A DNA stretch of 64,000 nt from Candidatus Zixiibacteriota bacterium (lineage in GTDB: Bacteria > Zixibacteria > MSB-5A5 > GN15 > FEB-12): the NCBI GenBank assembly GCA_028289585.1, contig JANQPI010000026.1:1-64000 (forward strand). Reading direction: 5' to 3'. Shown here in pieces: positions 48,012 to 57,517 of this stretch. The notes under the pieces are model-generated. The model was not told the DNA's origin, ran no database searches, and saw only the letters and a program-made list of their open reading frames with translations. A program made the translations under genes and the position numbers. Each line of letters begins with the position of its first letter. Positions within the stretch are counted from its first letter, which is position 1.

Positions 48012-49169
48012 GTGAGGCGGAACAACCAGCATCTCCTGCGACTACTGTTGACTGGCTTACTGATTGCCGGTCCGGCCTATCTGACCCTCGCGCCTTCGGC
48101 TGAGGCGCAACGTCACGCAGCGCCGCTGCGGATTTTTGGCTACTTCCAGAGCCAGTTCTATCATCAGGAATGGCTCGGTGGCGGCGGCGATCAGAACAGC
48201 TTCCAGCTCCAGCAGCTGAATCTGATGCTCCAGAAAGACCTGGCACGCCGATGGACAGCATTCGTCAATTTCGAAGTCGTCAATAACTTCTCCTCATTCC
48301 GTGACTGGGGATCGTTCAATCTTGAGGAGGCATGGATTCGATGGCGCTTTGATAACCGCCTTTCGCTGCGACTCGGCTTGCAGATCCCAACGTTCAACAA
48401 TCTGAATACGATCAAGAACCGTACCCCGGTCATCCCGTACATCATCCGGCCCCTTCCCTATGAACGCAGTTTCGAGGAGTTTATCCGAATCGACGAGTAC
48501 ATACCCCAGCAGGCGTATGTTCAGGCGTTTGGCTGGCTGCCGATCGGGAGTGCGAAGATCGACTACGCGGCATACCTCGGTAATTCGGCGAACATCAACG
48601 AGGATTCCGACCTCGGGCAGACCGGGATTGATACGACGGATCTCCTTCTCTTTGGTGGACGGATAGGCATGCGCTGGGGAGATTTCAAGGCCGGAGCGTC
48701 GATTACCTACGATGAGTACGTTCTCGGCAACAGTGTTGCGATAATCGAGATGGAGCCAGAGCAGCCATCGACCAACAAGGTACCACGCCTCCGCCTGGGT
48801 GGTGACCTGTCGTTCCGCCTTGGTCCGATTTTCTCCGAAAACGAAATCATCAACGTGCGGTACGATGAATCGGGACCAGTTAGCGATCTCGACATTTTGT
48901 TCTACTATTTGACTCTCGGGGTAGCAACTGACGAAGGCGTGCAGGTGTACGCATCCTACTGGCGAACTGACGAGAGCCTCGTCACCGATATTGAGGACCT
49001 TGACCTGACGCTCGATATCTACGGCCTCGGGATCGTCGTCCCCGTCTCTGGCGCTTTCTTCTACAAAGCTCAGTATGCGCGGGTTGAACAGGAGTTTAAA
49101 CCGGATGTCAACGGCGTCACCTCGCAGGCGATCAACTATTTCTCTATGGCCATTTCGGTGAGTTTCTGA
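48012..49169 (+). CDS. Outer-membrane porin-like beta-barrel protein
   Basis: Signal peptide; LQKDLARRWTAFVNFEVVNNFSSFRDWGSFNLEEAWIRWRFDNRLSLRLGLQIPTFNNLN; terminal FSMAISVSF. Confidence 0.75.
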   Translation: MRRNNQHLLRLLLTGLLIAGPAYLTLAPSAEAQRHAAPLRIFGYFQSQFYHQEWLGGGGDQNSFQLQQLNLMLQKDLARRWTAFVNFEVVNNFSSFRDWGSFNLEEAWIRWRFDNRLSLRLGLQIPTFNNLNTIKNRTPVIPYIIRPLPYERSFEEFIRIDEYIPQQAYVQAFGWLPIGSAKIDYAAYLGNSANINEDSDLGQTGIDTTDLLLFGGRIGMRWGDFKAGASITYDEYVLGNSVAIIEMEPEQPSTNKVPRLRLGGDLSFRLGPIFSENEIINVRYDESGPVSDLDILFYYLTLGVATDEGVQVYASYWRTDESLVTDIEDLDLTLDIYGLGIVVPVSGAFFYKAQYARVEQEFKPDVNGVTSQAINYFSMAISVSF

Positions 49170-49612
49170 TGCCCACTCCGTGGCGCATAATTCTTGGATT
49201 GCTGGCTGTACTGGCCTGTTCACCCGCGTCTGCCGCTGAGTCCGATGTCTGCATCATCGCCCACCTTGACGTGCCGATCGACGAACTATCCCGCGGTAGC
49301 ATTCTCGACTTTTACACTGGAGATATCCGGCAGTGGTCCGACGGCTCCCCGGTCGTCCTGTTCGACCAGGAAGACAACGATACAGTCCGCGATCGCTTCT
49401 TTTCGTTCCTCGGCAAGTCGTCGTCGCGGATGCGGACCCTCTGGATGAAGCGCATGCTCGCGGGTGAGGGAGAGCCACCCGCGACATATGGCGGGGACTC
49501 CGCGATGGTCGCCGCGGTTGCCTCGACCCCCAGCGCCATCGGCTTCGCGCAGCGCAGTGCGGTCACAGACGACGTCAAGGTCTTGTTAGTCATTCCCGAA
49601 CGAGAACCGTAA
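49169..49612 (+). CDS. Short PstS-like periplasmic substrate-binding-domain protein
   Basis: Signal peptide; SRGSILDFYTGDIRQWSDGSPVVLFDQEDNDTVRDRFFSFLGKSSSRMRTLWMKRMLAG...AVASTPSAIGFAQRS. Confidence 0.75.
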   Translation: MPTPWRIILGLLAVLACSPASAAESDVCIIAHLDVPIDELSRGSILDFYTGDIRQWSDGSPVVLFDQEDNDTVRDRFFSFLGKSSSRMRTLWMKRMLAGEGEPPATYGGDSAMVAAVASTPSAIGFAQRSAVTDDVKVLLVIPEREP

Positions 49613-49620
49613 GGTCATCC

Positions 49621-51294
49621 GTGGCACGACGGTTCTCCGATATTGGTCTCGGAACCAAGCAGGCGGTCGGATTCGGTTTTATCCTTCTCATCACGATCGC
49701 GCTTGGGTTCTTCCTGATTACACAGGTGAACGCGCTTCGCAAGAGCGTGATTGACGTCACCGATCTCTACCTCCCCCGAATCATCGCTCTTAACACGATC
49801 AGTCAGGACGCCGTTACGCTCCATCTCCTGCAGCTGGAGTACCTCCGTGCCGAGGATGACGGTCAGCGTCGTTCCATTACACTGGGTATGTCGGTCTTGG
49901 TCGACGGCATCTCCGCAGCTCTCGATCAATACGACTCATTGCGCACAACTGCCGAACAGCGAGCGATATTCATCGAATCTGATCGCGAATACTTCGGTCG
50001 ATTTGAAGAGCGGTGGGACGATTATCTCTCGGCCTCGTTTGCGTTCTTTGGCCTCGTACAGGCGGACTCGACCGATGCCGCCCAGCAAGTGATGGGAAGC
50101 GAGATGACACCTGCGATTCAGGGAGTCACCGAAGCTATTGAGACGTTGGTGCAGAATACGATTCGAGAGTCCGACGTCGCGGCCGATGAGGCAACAGCGA
50201 CCTGGGAGAAGACCCGTACAGTAACGCGAATCGCCGTCTTCGCGGCTGTCGTTCTGGCGACGTTGATGGCGATCTTGCTCGTGCGGTTAACGCTTGTACC
50301 GGTGCGCCGGCTCCGTGCTGCCGCCCAGCAGATCGAAACCGGTGATCTCTCCGCCAGTGTGGCGGTGAATCAGCGTGATGAAATTGGCCAATTGGCGATC
50401 TCGTTTAACCGCATGTCTGACTCGCTCCGGCGAGCACGCGACAAAGAGGCCGAACAGGCGAAGGCGCTCCGGGCACAATACGATGAACTCCAGGCGACGC
50501 TTTCCGAGCTTCGCTCGACCCAGGAGCAATTGCTACTCAAGGAGAAGATGGCGTCGCTGGGTGATATGGTGGCGGGACTGGCCCACGAGATAAACAACCC
50601 GATCGGGTCGATTATTGCCGCCAATGATACTGCAACGCGTGCCACCTCGCGTGTCCGCGAATTGCTCGATGACAACAGTCTAGCTGACGAAACCCGCTCA
50701 AAACTGACGCGCGTACTTTCGGTTCTTGCCGATACGCAGGGCATCACTACCACCGCCGGAGAGCGCATCGCCAAATTGATTCAGTCATTGAAAAATTTCT
50801 CACGGCTCGATGAAGCGGAGTATCAGGTCGTCGACATTCATGCGGGAATTGAGAGCACGCTCACGTTGCTGGCTAATCGTATCGATAGCCAGATCCTGAT
50901 TGAGCGAGAATTCGGTGACCTACCGCGTATCGGTGCCTATCCCAGCCTGCTTAATCAAGTTTTCCTCAATGTCCTCAAGAACGCGGTGACCGCCATTACT
51001 CCGCCTGGCAGTATTCGTATTCGAACGACCTCGGTCGCTGAGGCGGTTGAGATTGAGATCAGCGACACGGGGATCGGGATTCCGCCGGAACGTCTGGAGC
51101 GGATCTTTGATGTTGGGTTCACACGGTCCGCCTCGCGGATCAAGATGGGCTCTGGATTGTCGACCGCCTACGCGATCATGGAGCGTCATGGCGGTGAGAT
51201 TCGACTGCAGAGTCACCCCGGGGCAGGGACGACGGTCTATCTCCGTCTGCCGGTTGAACTTCGGCCAACTCACAGCGACCGGCCGGCGAAATAA
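49621..51294 (+). CDS. Membrane sensor histidine kinase (4HB sensor, HAMP, HisKA, HATPase)
   Basis: TM plus HAMP RRLRAAAQQIETGDLSASVAVNQRDEIGQLAISFNRM; H-box MVAGLAHEINNPIGSI; ISDTGIGIPPERLERIFDVGFT. Confidence 0.92.
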   Translation: MARRFSDIGLGTKQAVGFGFILLITIALGFFLITQVNALRKSVIDVTDLYLPRIIALNTISQDAVTLHLLQLEYLRAEDDGQRRSITLGMSVLVDGISAALDQYDSLRTTAEQRAIFIESDREYFGRFEERWDDYLSASFAFFGLVQADSTDAAQQVMGSEMTPAIQGVTEAIETLVQNTIRESDVAADEATATWEKTRTVTRIAVFAAVVLATLMAILLVRLTLVPVRRLRAAAQQIETGDLSASVAVNQRDEIGQLAISFNRMSDSLRRARDKEAEQAKALRAQYDELQATLSELRSTQEQLLLKEKMASLGDMVAGLAHEINNPIGSIIAANDTATRATSRVRELLDDNSLADETRSKLTRVLSVLADTQGITTTAGERIAKLIQSLKNFSRLDEAEYQVVDIHAGIESTLTLLANRIDSQILIEREFGDLPRIGAYPSLLNQVFLNVLKNAVTAITPPGSIRIRTTSVAEAVEIEISDTGIGIPPERLERIFDVGFTRSASRIKMGSGLSTAYAIMERHGGEIRLQSHPGAGTTVYLRLPVELRPTHSDRPAK

Positions 51295-51386
51295 ACAACC
51301 TAAAGCGTTGCCAAATCGGCAGCATCGGCTATTTTCTACTCAATCGCTCGCAATTGTCATCGCCCAACCGGAATAGGAATTATCGT

Positions 51387-53597
51387 ATGCAACGTCTGGC
51401 AATGCGCCTTGTCCTGTCTGTCTTTGCGTTTGTTGTGGTCGCCACGACGGTGTCGTCGGAGGTTATTCCGAACGAGCTGCAACGCTGGGAGCGACTCTTT
51501 GACCCCGCGGTTGAGGGTGACCGAGCAGTGCACTTCAATCAGCGTGGATCGACGCCCCAGGCCGCAGCGATACCAAATGATGCGGATGTCGTTGCGGAGT
51601 GGATCGGGGCAGTACCGTGGCCGGTCGGTGTTGGCTGGGGCGGCGAAACCTACTTTGGATCGATTTCTCGGGGCTCTCTATTCTTCGGCTCAACGATTGC
51701 CAACGGCGATCTCTACCCGGTCGATCTCGTCATCTCAACAACCGATACATCGCTTTGCCAGACATTTCGCCGTGATCTAGGCTACGTCGCCTCCGGTGTC
51801 GGTACGTTCCCCGGTGCGGCTTACGACATGTCCGACCCAAACAACCCGCGCCGCCTCAACATCTGCTTTGTCGAAGATGCTGGCGAAGGGGCTGTAAATC
51901 TCACCTGGGACCCGAGCAACACTAACTCAGGTAAACGAGAATACGTTTTCATCATGGACACCGACTATGATGGTACCGGAGCGACATACGCGAGCGCGAA
52001 TATCTTCCAGGATGCCAACACGCTTCCGGTCGTCTACGCTTGGTGGCCGCGAGTTGCGACGGGCCGTGTGTTGCTTCAGTCCAACGGTACGCTGGAAATC
52101 AATCCATACTTCGTCCGTAATCTCCGCGGTCTGCCCGATCAGTCGTCGTTGACGCTTGGCTGGGCTACCGCATTTCCCGGGATCGCGCAGTTTCAGGTCT
52201 CTCTCGGGATAACCAACCCGCCACCGCCGACCGCAATCATTTCCGGAAGCGACCGTACGTATGAGGCGACCGGACTGGTCAATGGCGCCACCTATTACTA
52301 CAAGATCGAGGGGTTGGATGGCGAAGGTAACCCGATTGCTGAATCGGAGATTGCGTCCGCTGTTGTTCAGCAGGTGAGCCAGGGAATGAGTATCAATTCC
52401 GTCTGGCACGGTCGTGGTACCTACGGCGATTGCTGGGGATATATCGACCCCGCCGACAGCACCGAGTATGCGCTCATCTGTGCTCGCAATGAGGGTGTCA
52501 GTATTATCGACATCAACGTTGATCCGCCGGTTGAGGTTGGCTTTATGCCGGCGCCGTTCTTTGGCGCCGACGCCAAAGATGTCAAAACGAAAGATACCTA
52601 TGCGTTCGTTGTGAACGAGTACTCGGTTGTCCAGGTCTTCGATATCACGGATGTCACCGCGCCGGTTCAGATCGGTTCGTTTGAACCGGATGGGGGATCA
52701 AATCTCGGTTCGCACAACTGTCTGATCGATGGCGATTACCTGTATGTCATCGGTAATCACGGTGTCGGTGGGTTGGAGATTGTCGACATCTCAGACCCCG
52801 CCAATCCGGTGGAAATCGCTGACTTCCAGCCATTCTACTATCACGATATTGATGTTCGCAACGACACGATCGCCGCTGCCGGTATCTACGGCGATGGCGT
52901 GGATATCCTTGACGTAACCGATAAACTCAATCCACAGTTGGTCGCTCGCTTCAACTACCCCGGCTCGGGGGCACATAACTGTGAATTCACGCCCGATGGA
53001 CAGCACGTTTTTATCGGCGATGAAATCGGAACCGGTCAGTGGACACGAACATTCGATATCTCCGACATGACCTCGATCAATATGGTATCGGAAATCATCG
53101 TCGACAGTGCAGCATCAGTTCACAACTGCTACATCGTCGATACGTTTCTCTACGTTGCTCACTATACCGAAGGCATTCGGGTCTGGTCGATTGCCGATCC
53201 GGCGAACCCCTACGAGGTTGCCTATTACGATTCCTATCCGAATCCCGGTTTCGGTTACAGCGGCTGCTGGACAGTTTATCCGTTCCTGCCGTCGGGTCGC
53301 ATTATCGCATCAGACATGCAGACCGGACTCTATGTCCTCAATGCCGATTTCCTGAGTGCGCCGCCGAGTTGTTGTATCGGTACAGTTGGTAATGTCGACT
53401 GCGACGGCGCTGAAGGCGTCGGACTTCCGGATCTCTCAACGCTGATCGATAACCTCTTTATCACCTTCACACCGCTTTGTTGTGAGGCGGAGGGAAATGT
53501 GGACGGTTCCGAGGACGGTGCCGTGTCACTTCCCGACCTGTCGGTCCTGATCGATCATCTGTTCATCTCGTTCACACCTTTGGCTGCCTGCGAGTAA
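51387..53597 (+). CDS. Secreted LVIVD-repeat (choice-of-anchor-type) protein with C-terminal dockerin-like repeats
   Basis: Repeats DGDYLYVIGNHGVGGLEIVDISDPANPVEIADF; C-terminal CCIGTVGNVDCDGAEGVGLPDLSTLIDNLFITFTPLCCEAEGNVDGSEDGAVSLPDLSVLIDHLFISFTPLAAC. Confidence 0.82.
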   Translation: MQRLAMRLVLSVFAFVVVATTVSSEVIPNELQRWERLFDPAVEGDRAVHFNQRGSTPQAAAIPNDADVVAEWIGAVPWPVGVGWGGETYFGSISRGSLFFGSTIANGDLYPVDLVISTTDTSLCQTFRRDLGYVASGVGTFPGAAYDMSDPNNPRRLNICFVEDAGEGAVNLTWDPSNTNSGKREYVFIMDTDYDGTGATYASANIFQDANTLPVVYAWWPRVATGRVLLQSNGTLEINPYFVRNLRGLPDQSSLTLGWATAFPGIAQFQVSLGITNPPPPTAIISGSDRTYEATGLVNGATYYYKIEGLDGEGNPIAESEIASAVVQQVSQGMSINSVWHGRGTYGDCWGYIDPADSTEYALICARNEGVSIIDINVDPPVEVGFMPAPFFGADAKDVKTKDTYAFVVNEYSVVQVFDITDVTAPVQIGSFEPDGGSNLGSHNCLIDGDYLYVIGNHGVGGLEIVDISDPANPVEIADFQPFYYHDIDVRNDTIAAAGIYGDGVDILDVTDKLNPQLVARFNYPGSGAHNCEFTPDGQHVFIGDEIGTGQWTRTFDISDMTSINMVSEIIVDSAASVHNCYIVDTFLYVAHYTEGIRVWSIADPANPYEVAYYDSYPNPGFGYSGCWTVYPFLPSGRIIASDMQTGLYVLNADFLSAPPSCCIGTVGNVDCDGAEGVGLPDLSTLIDNLFITFTPLCCEAEGNVDGSEDGAVSLPDLSVLIDHLFISFTPLAACE

Positions 53598-53627
53598 AAG
53601 TTCTCAGATAGCCAACAAGACAATGAG

Positions 53628-53659
53628 AAACGCCCGATCGATCGCGACCGGGCGTTTTT
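53628..53659. terminator. Bidirectional rho-independent terminator candidate
   Basis: AAACGCCCG-N12-CGGGCGTTTTT between two convergent genes. Confidence 0.8.
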
Positions 53660-53693
53660 CATTGTCAGAGTTGTGGGAGTAGCTATGGTTTAC

Positions 53694-54962
53694 TTAGTGC
53701 TGCCGTGTAATCGGCATCGTCATACACCGAGCCCCACCGCGACCGCGCGATAACTCTGCACCGGATAGCGTCACCAGCAGGTGACTTGCGGTGCTCGGGT
53801 CACGTTTTACCACTTCCTCGGGTCGAATGATCTCGTAGCCGGCTTTGGCAAACGCATCGATTGTGTGGATGTTGCGTTCGTAGATGAACGTGATCTGAGG
53901 GCTCAACGCAAACATGTTGGCCCCATCGGTCCATTGCTCGCGCGTTTGGTAATGCGGGATGTCCCCGCCACACGGAATACGATTCCGAAATGAGTAGCCG
54001 AGGGTTTCCAGCGTCGTGAAGAGCCCGCGATCTCCTGATGTGTAGGTCGCTTGCACCGATCCTCCAACACTTTCAAACACGGTGCAGGGGATTGGATGAC
54101 TGTCATCGGCCTCGGAGAAGAAAGGCGGATAGTAGACGCAATCGTGCGGGCCAATGATCGTGAAGACCGTATCCAGATGCATCGTCGCGCGATCAGACGG
54201 CATCTCCACCTGAATGACACGCTTGACGGTACCGTCGGCGATCAGCCTGCGCGCAAGCAGCATCGCGGCGGTCGGAGAGCTTCGTTCGCCGGTACCGATC
54301 AACAGTGTTTCATCGTCGATAAGATTGATGTCGCCGCCCTCTAACGAAATGCTCCCCGTCAGGCCGTGACTGGTGGCATCATCGAGAACGTCGACAATGG
54401 CGTAGTCCGTGAAGAGGGGATGATTGCAGAAGATGTAGCGAGCCAACAGAGCTTCGCGCCGCCTGATTGCTTTCGCTGGATGGGCCAGGATGAACGACTG
54501 ACCTACGATCATGCCGATGTCGCGCGTAAACAGCAGATTCGGCGCTGGAGGAAAAAGCACGGTATAGCCGCGGTGATCTGGATCCTCGGGCTTGTACGCT
54601 CCGGCAATCAGCAGCTGAACGAGAACGTCAAGGGGGAGGTCGTTGGAGAGCAAAGAGTCGTGGGTTCGCACACCAACCCGCTCCAGCGCCGACACCGCTC
54701 CGACAACATCCGAGCGAACTTCGCGATCGGTCAGAATATCTTTCAGAAGCTCGGCAAACTCGATAACGCCATCGTCGCCTACCATCCAACGAAGACAGTT
54801 CGTGAACTCCCGATGATCGTGGGCGGCACGGTCCGTAAAGAGAACATCCTCAATGAGGAACTTCTCGGGCATGTCGTCCTCTACGGTCACGAGATTCCAC
54901 TCGTAACCCGGTTCATGGATGATCACCTGAGACAACGGTGCGTATTCATTCTGGACGGGCAT
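53694..54962 (-). CDS. Arginine deiminase-family amidinohydrolase
   Basis: FTRDIGMIV, SLEGGDINLIDDETLLIGTGERSS, MHLDTVFTII, C-terminal ELSRGRGGARCMTMPI with catalytic Cys. Confidence 0.88.
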   Translation of the reverse strand: MPVQNEYAPLSQVIIHEPGYEWNLVTVEDDMPEKFLIEDVLFTDRAAHDHREFTNCLRWMVGDDGVIEFAELLKDILTDREVRSDVVGAVSALERVGVRTHDSLLSNDLPLDVLVQLLIAGAYKPEDPDHRGYTVLFPPAPNLLFTRDIGMIVGQSFILAHPAKAIRRREALLARYIFCNHPLFTDYAIVDVLDDATSHGLTGSISLEGGDINLIDDETLLIGTGERSSPTAAMLLARRLIADGTVKRVIQVEMPSDRATMHLDTVFTIIGPHDCVYYPPFFSEADDSHPIPCTVFESVGGSVQATYTSGDRGLFTTLETLGYSFRNRIPCGGDIPHYQTREQWTDGANMFALSPQITFIYERNIHTIDAFAKAGYEIIRPEEVVKRDPSTASHLLVTLSGAELSRGRGGARCMTMPITRQH

Positions 54963-55033
54963 GGGTCACTCACTTTGGCTTTAGCTACGGGGGAGAGAAA
55001 TACCCGCTCGGTTGCCCAACGTCAAGCGCCGGT

Positions 55034-56056
55034 CTAGGATCCGATGCGGGCGAGCAACGCCTCTCCGGCTGCCAGACCAGACAGATACGCCCCCTCGATA
55101 CGCGCGGCGCCAAACGCATCGCCGGCAAAGACGAGGGGGGCTGGTCGATCGGCGGCAAGGTACGGTCCCGGATGCTGAATAAGCGCCTGGCTGTAGCGCC
55201 AGCGGTGGAGATACGTTTCCGTCACCACGGCATTTCCGATCCAGCGCTCGGCGGCTTCCAGCAACTCCTCCGTGATCCTGGTGGGGTCATCATCAAAACG
55301 GGCGGTGCTGAAGCCTGGGCCAGCATGGATCGTCACTACCGGCTGTTTGCTGACCCCTTTCTGCTGGTTATCCGCCAGCCAGGCAATCGGCTCGCCATCT
55401 CCGTGCAGGCCTCCGGGCGACGGAACCCGACTTGGCCGGTCGAGCGCTACCAACAGCGCGAAACACGGTGCATAAGAAATACGGGCCAGAGCTTCAGCAA
55501 CAGGCGGTTCGAGTCCCACTTTACCGGCTTCCAGCAGCGCGAGCGCTTGCGGAACCGGTGGGGTCAGGATCAGGCGGTCAGCACCGACGAGCTCACCTGA
55601 CTCCACCGTGATCTCCCAACGATGATTGTGGGCGGTGATGGCTGTGACGCGTGTCTCCTGATGGACCGCCAGGTTAGTGGCGAGCTGTGCCGGGATTCCG
55701 TTCATGCTGTCAGCTCCCCGATAGCGCGGATAGCCGTTGCCGACCCGGTCGTGGCCGTCGGCTGTGGGAAAACCGCGTGCCCAAACAGCACACGAACCAC
55801 CCGCAAGCCAATCGGTGACAAGCCGTGTAAACTGCTGATTCCGTGCCGTGAAGTACTGGGCGCCATGGTCGGCCAGCGCATCGCCCAACTTTCGACTCGC
55901 CATGCGACCACCGGGTCGCCGTCCTTTGTCGACTACGAGTGGTTGCAGACCATTTTCGGCCAACACCCGGGCTGCGGCGAGTCCGGCAATACCAGACCCA
56001 ACAATAACAACCGGGTGAACGCGATCGAGCAGTGGACTCATCATTGATGACCACAT
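55034..56056 (-). CDS. FAD-dependent oxidoreductase, renalase-like
   Basis: VVIVGSGIAGLAAARVLAENGLQPLVVDKGRRPGGRMASRKLGDALADHGAQYFTAR; start likely 56041-56044. Confidence 0.85.
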   Translation of the reverse strand: MWSSMMSPLLDRVHPVVIVGSGIAGLAAARVLAENGLQPLVVDKGRRPGGRMASRKLGDALADHGAQYFTARNQQFTRLVTDWLAGGSCAVWARGFPTADGHDRVGNGYPRYRGADSMNGIPAQLATNLAVHQETRVTAITAHNHRWEITVESGELVGADRLILTPPVPQALALLEAGKVGLEPPVAEALARISYAPCFALLVALDRPSRVPSPGGLHGDGEPIAWLADNQQKGVSKQPVVTIHAGPGFSTARFDDDPTRITEELLEAAERWIGNAVVTETYLHRWRYSQALIQHPGPYLAADRPAPLVFAGDAFGAARIEGAYLSGLAAGEALLARIGS

Positions 56057-56245
56057 CGTAAGGGCGGAACTGGCATCATGGTGCTGTCAAGGAACGGGTC
56101 GATTACCGGTCGAATCAAGAGAAAGCCACGGGTATGTGTAATGCTACTCGCCACCGAACGACAACCCCCAGGGATAGCGTTGGCCGACTCGCACTCATGG
56201 CCATATATTGAATCTCAGTGGGGCTGTGCTGTGGGAGGCACAGAA

Positions 56246-57517
56246 ATGCGCTATGCTATAGTTGGTAACGGTGTTGCCGGTATCAACGCCGCCAACACAT
56301 TGCGACACCGCGACGAATCTGCTTCGATCTCGCTCGTCAGTTCCGAGCGTGATCACTTCTTTAGTCGTACCGCTTTGATGTACGTTGCCTGCGGACAACT
56401 GTCCGAGGCATGTGTCGAACCGTACGAACGCGACTACTATGAAAAAATGGGTTTCACTCGTGTACGCGAGCGTGCCTCCGGAATCGATGCCGCGAATCAC
56501 CAGTTGATCTTTGATTCCGGCAATCGCCTTGAGTACGATCGGCTGCTGCTTGCCTGTGGCTCGGTTGCCGTCGCACCACCATGGCCCGGGAGTGACATTG
56601 GTGGTGTCGGTCACTTTGTGACGTGGGACGATCTGACGTGGTTGCGCCGTGAGATGACACAAGCTAAGCGCGCTGTGGTCGTCGGGGGCGGATTGATTGG
56701 GATCGAGGTCTGCGAGGTTCTCATCCAGGCCGGTATCGAAACGCACTTTCTGATCCGAGAAAAGAAATTCTGGCCGATCGCTCTGTCGGCCGCCGAAAGC
56801 GATGTTGTCGTTCCGCACATGAAGCACCACGGCTGCCACGTTCACCTCGGAACCGAGATGGCCGAAGCAGTCGCAACTAACGGCCGCCTCTCGTCCGTTC
56901 GGCTGAGCGACGGTAGCCAACTCGACTGCGACTTGCTTGTCGTGGCTATTGGCGTGCGACCCCAGACTGATTGGCTTCGTGAAACTGGCATTGCTCTCGA
57001 CGATCGCGGTGGAATCATTGTTGATGACCAGCTTAAGACGAATCTACGTGATGTTTACGCTGCCGGCGATTGTTCTTCGGTGGTCTGGTTCAATGGCGTC
57101 CAGCGTCCGGAACAGCTCTGGTACACCAGTCGCGACCAGGGCGTAGTTGCCGGACATAACATGGTTGGTGATGCCCGTGAGTATCGGCGCGGGACCTTCT
57201 ATAACTCGGCTAAGTTCTTTGACATCGAATACACCACTGCCGGACTCGTCAACTTTCATGTCGAGGGTGAAGTGGACTGGTGGCAGCACGAGCCGGGAAC
57301 ATACTACACAACGCGCATTACGTATCTCCCCGCTGAGAACAATCGGGTGATCGGATTCAACGGTCTCGGACGGCGCTGGGATCATTCGATCCTCGTTCAA
57401 TGGATTGAGGAGCGACGAACGCTTGAGTGGATGCTGCGCCATCTTGGTGAAGCGAATTTTGACGAGGAATTCATGCCCCGGTTTGCCGCTACGGTCCCGG
57501 TTGAGGGAGGTCGCTAA
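56246..57517 (+). CDS. NAD(P)/FAD-dependent oxidoreductase (rubredoxin/nitrite reductase-like)
   Basis: MRYAIVGNGVAGINAANTLRHRDESASISLVSSE; second fold AVVVGGGLIGIEVCEVLIQAG; DVYAAGDCSSV. Start ATG 56246 favoured over 56078. Confidence 0.88.
   Translation: MRYAIVGNGVAGINAANTLRHRDESASISLVSSERDHFFSRTALMYVACGQLSEACVEPYERDYYEKMGFTRVRERASGIDAANHQLIFDSGNRLEYDRLLLACGSVAVAPPWPGSDIGGVGHFVTWDDLTWLRREMTQAKRAVVVGGGLIGIEVCEVLIQAGIETHFLIREKKFWPIALSAAESDVVVPHMKHHGCHVHLGTEMAEAVATNGRLSSVRLSDGSQLDCDLLVVAIGVRPQTDWLRETGIALDDRGGIIVDDQLKTNLRDVYAAGDCSSVVWFNGVQRPEQLWYTSRDQGVVAGHNMVGDAREYRRGTFYNSAKFFDIEYTTAGLVNFHVEGEVDWWQHEPGTYYTTRITYLPAENNRVIGFNGLGRRWDHSILVQWIEERRTLEWMLRHLGEANFDEEFMPRFAATVPVEGGR

Noticed and set aside
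48294-49223. 309-aa minus-strand ORF opposite the porin gene
   Set aside because: Antisense to a signal-peptide beta-barrel CDS, with no recognisable domain.
54366-55037. 223-aa plus-strand ORF opposite the arginine deiminase gene
   Set aside because: Antisense to a strongly conserved enzyme; no signal of independent coding.
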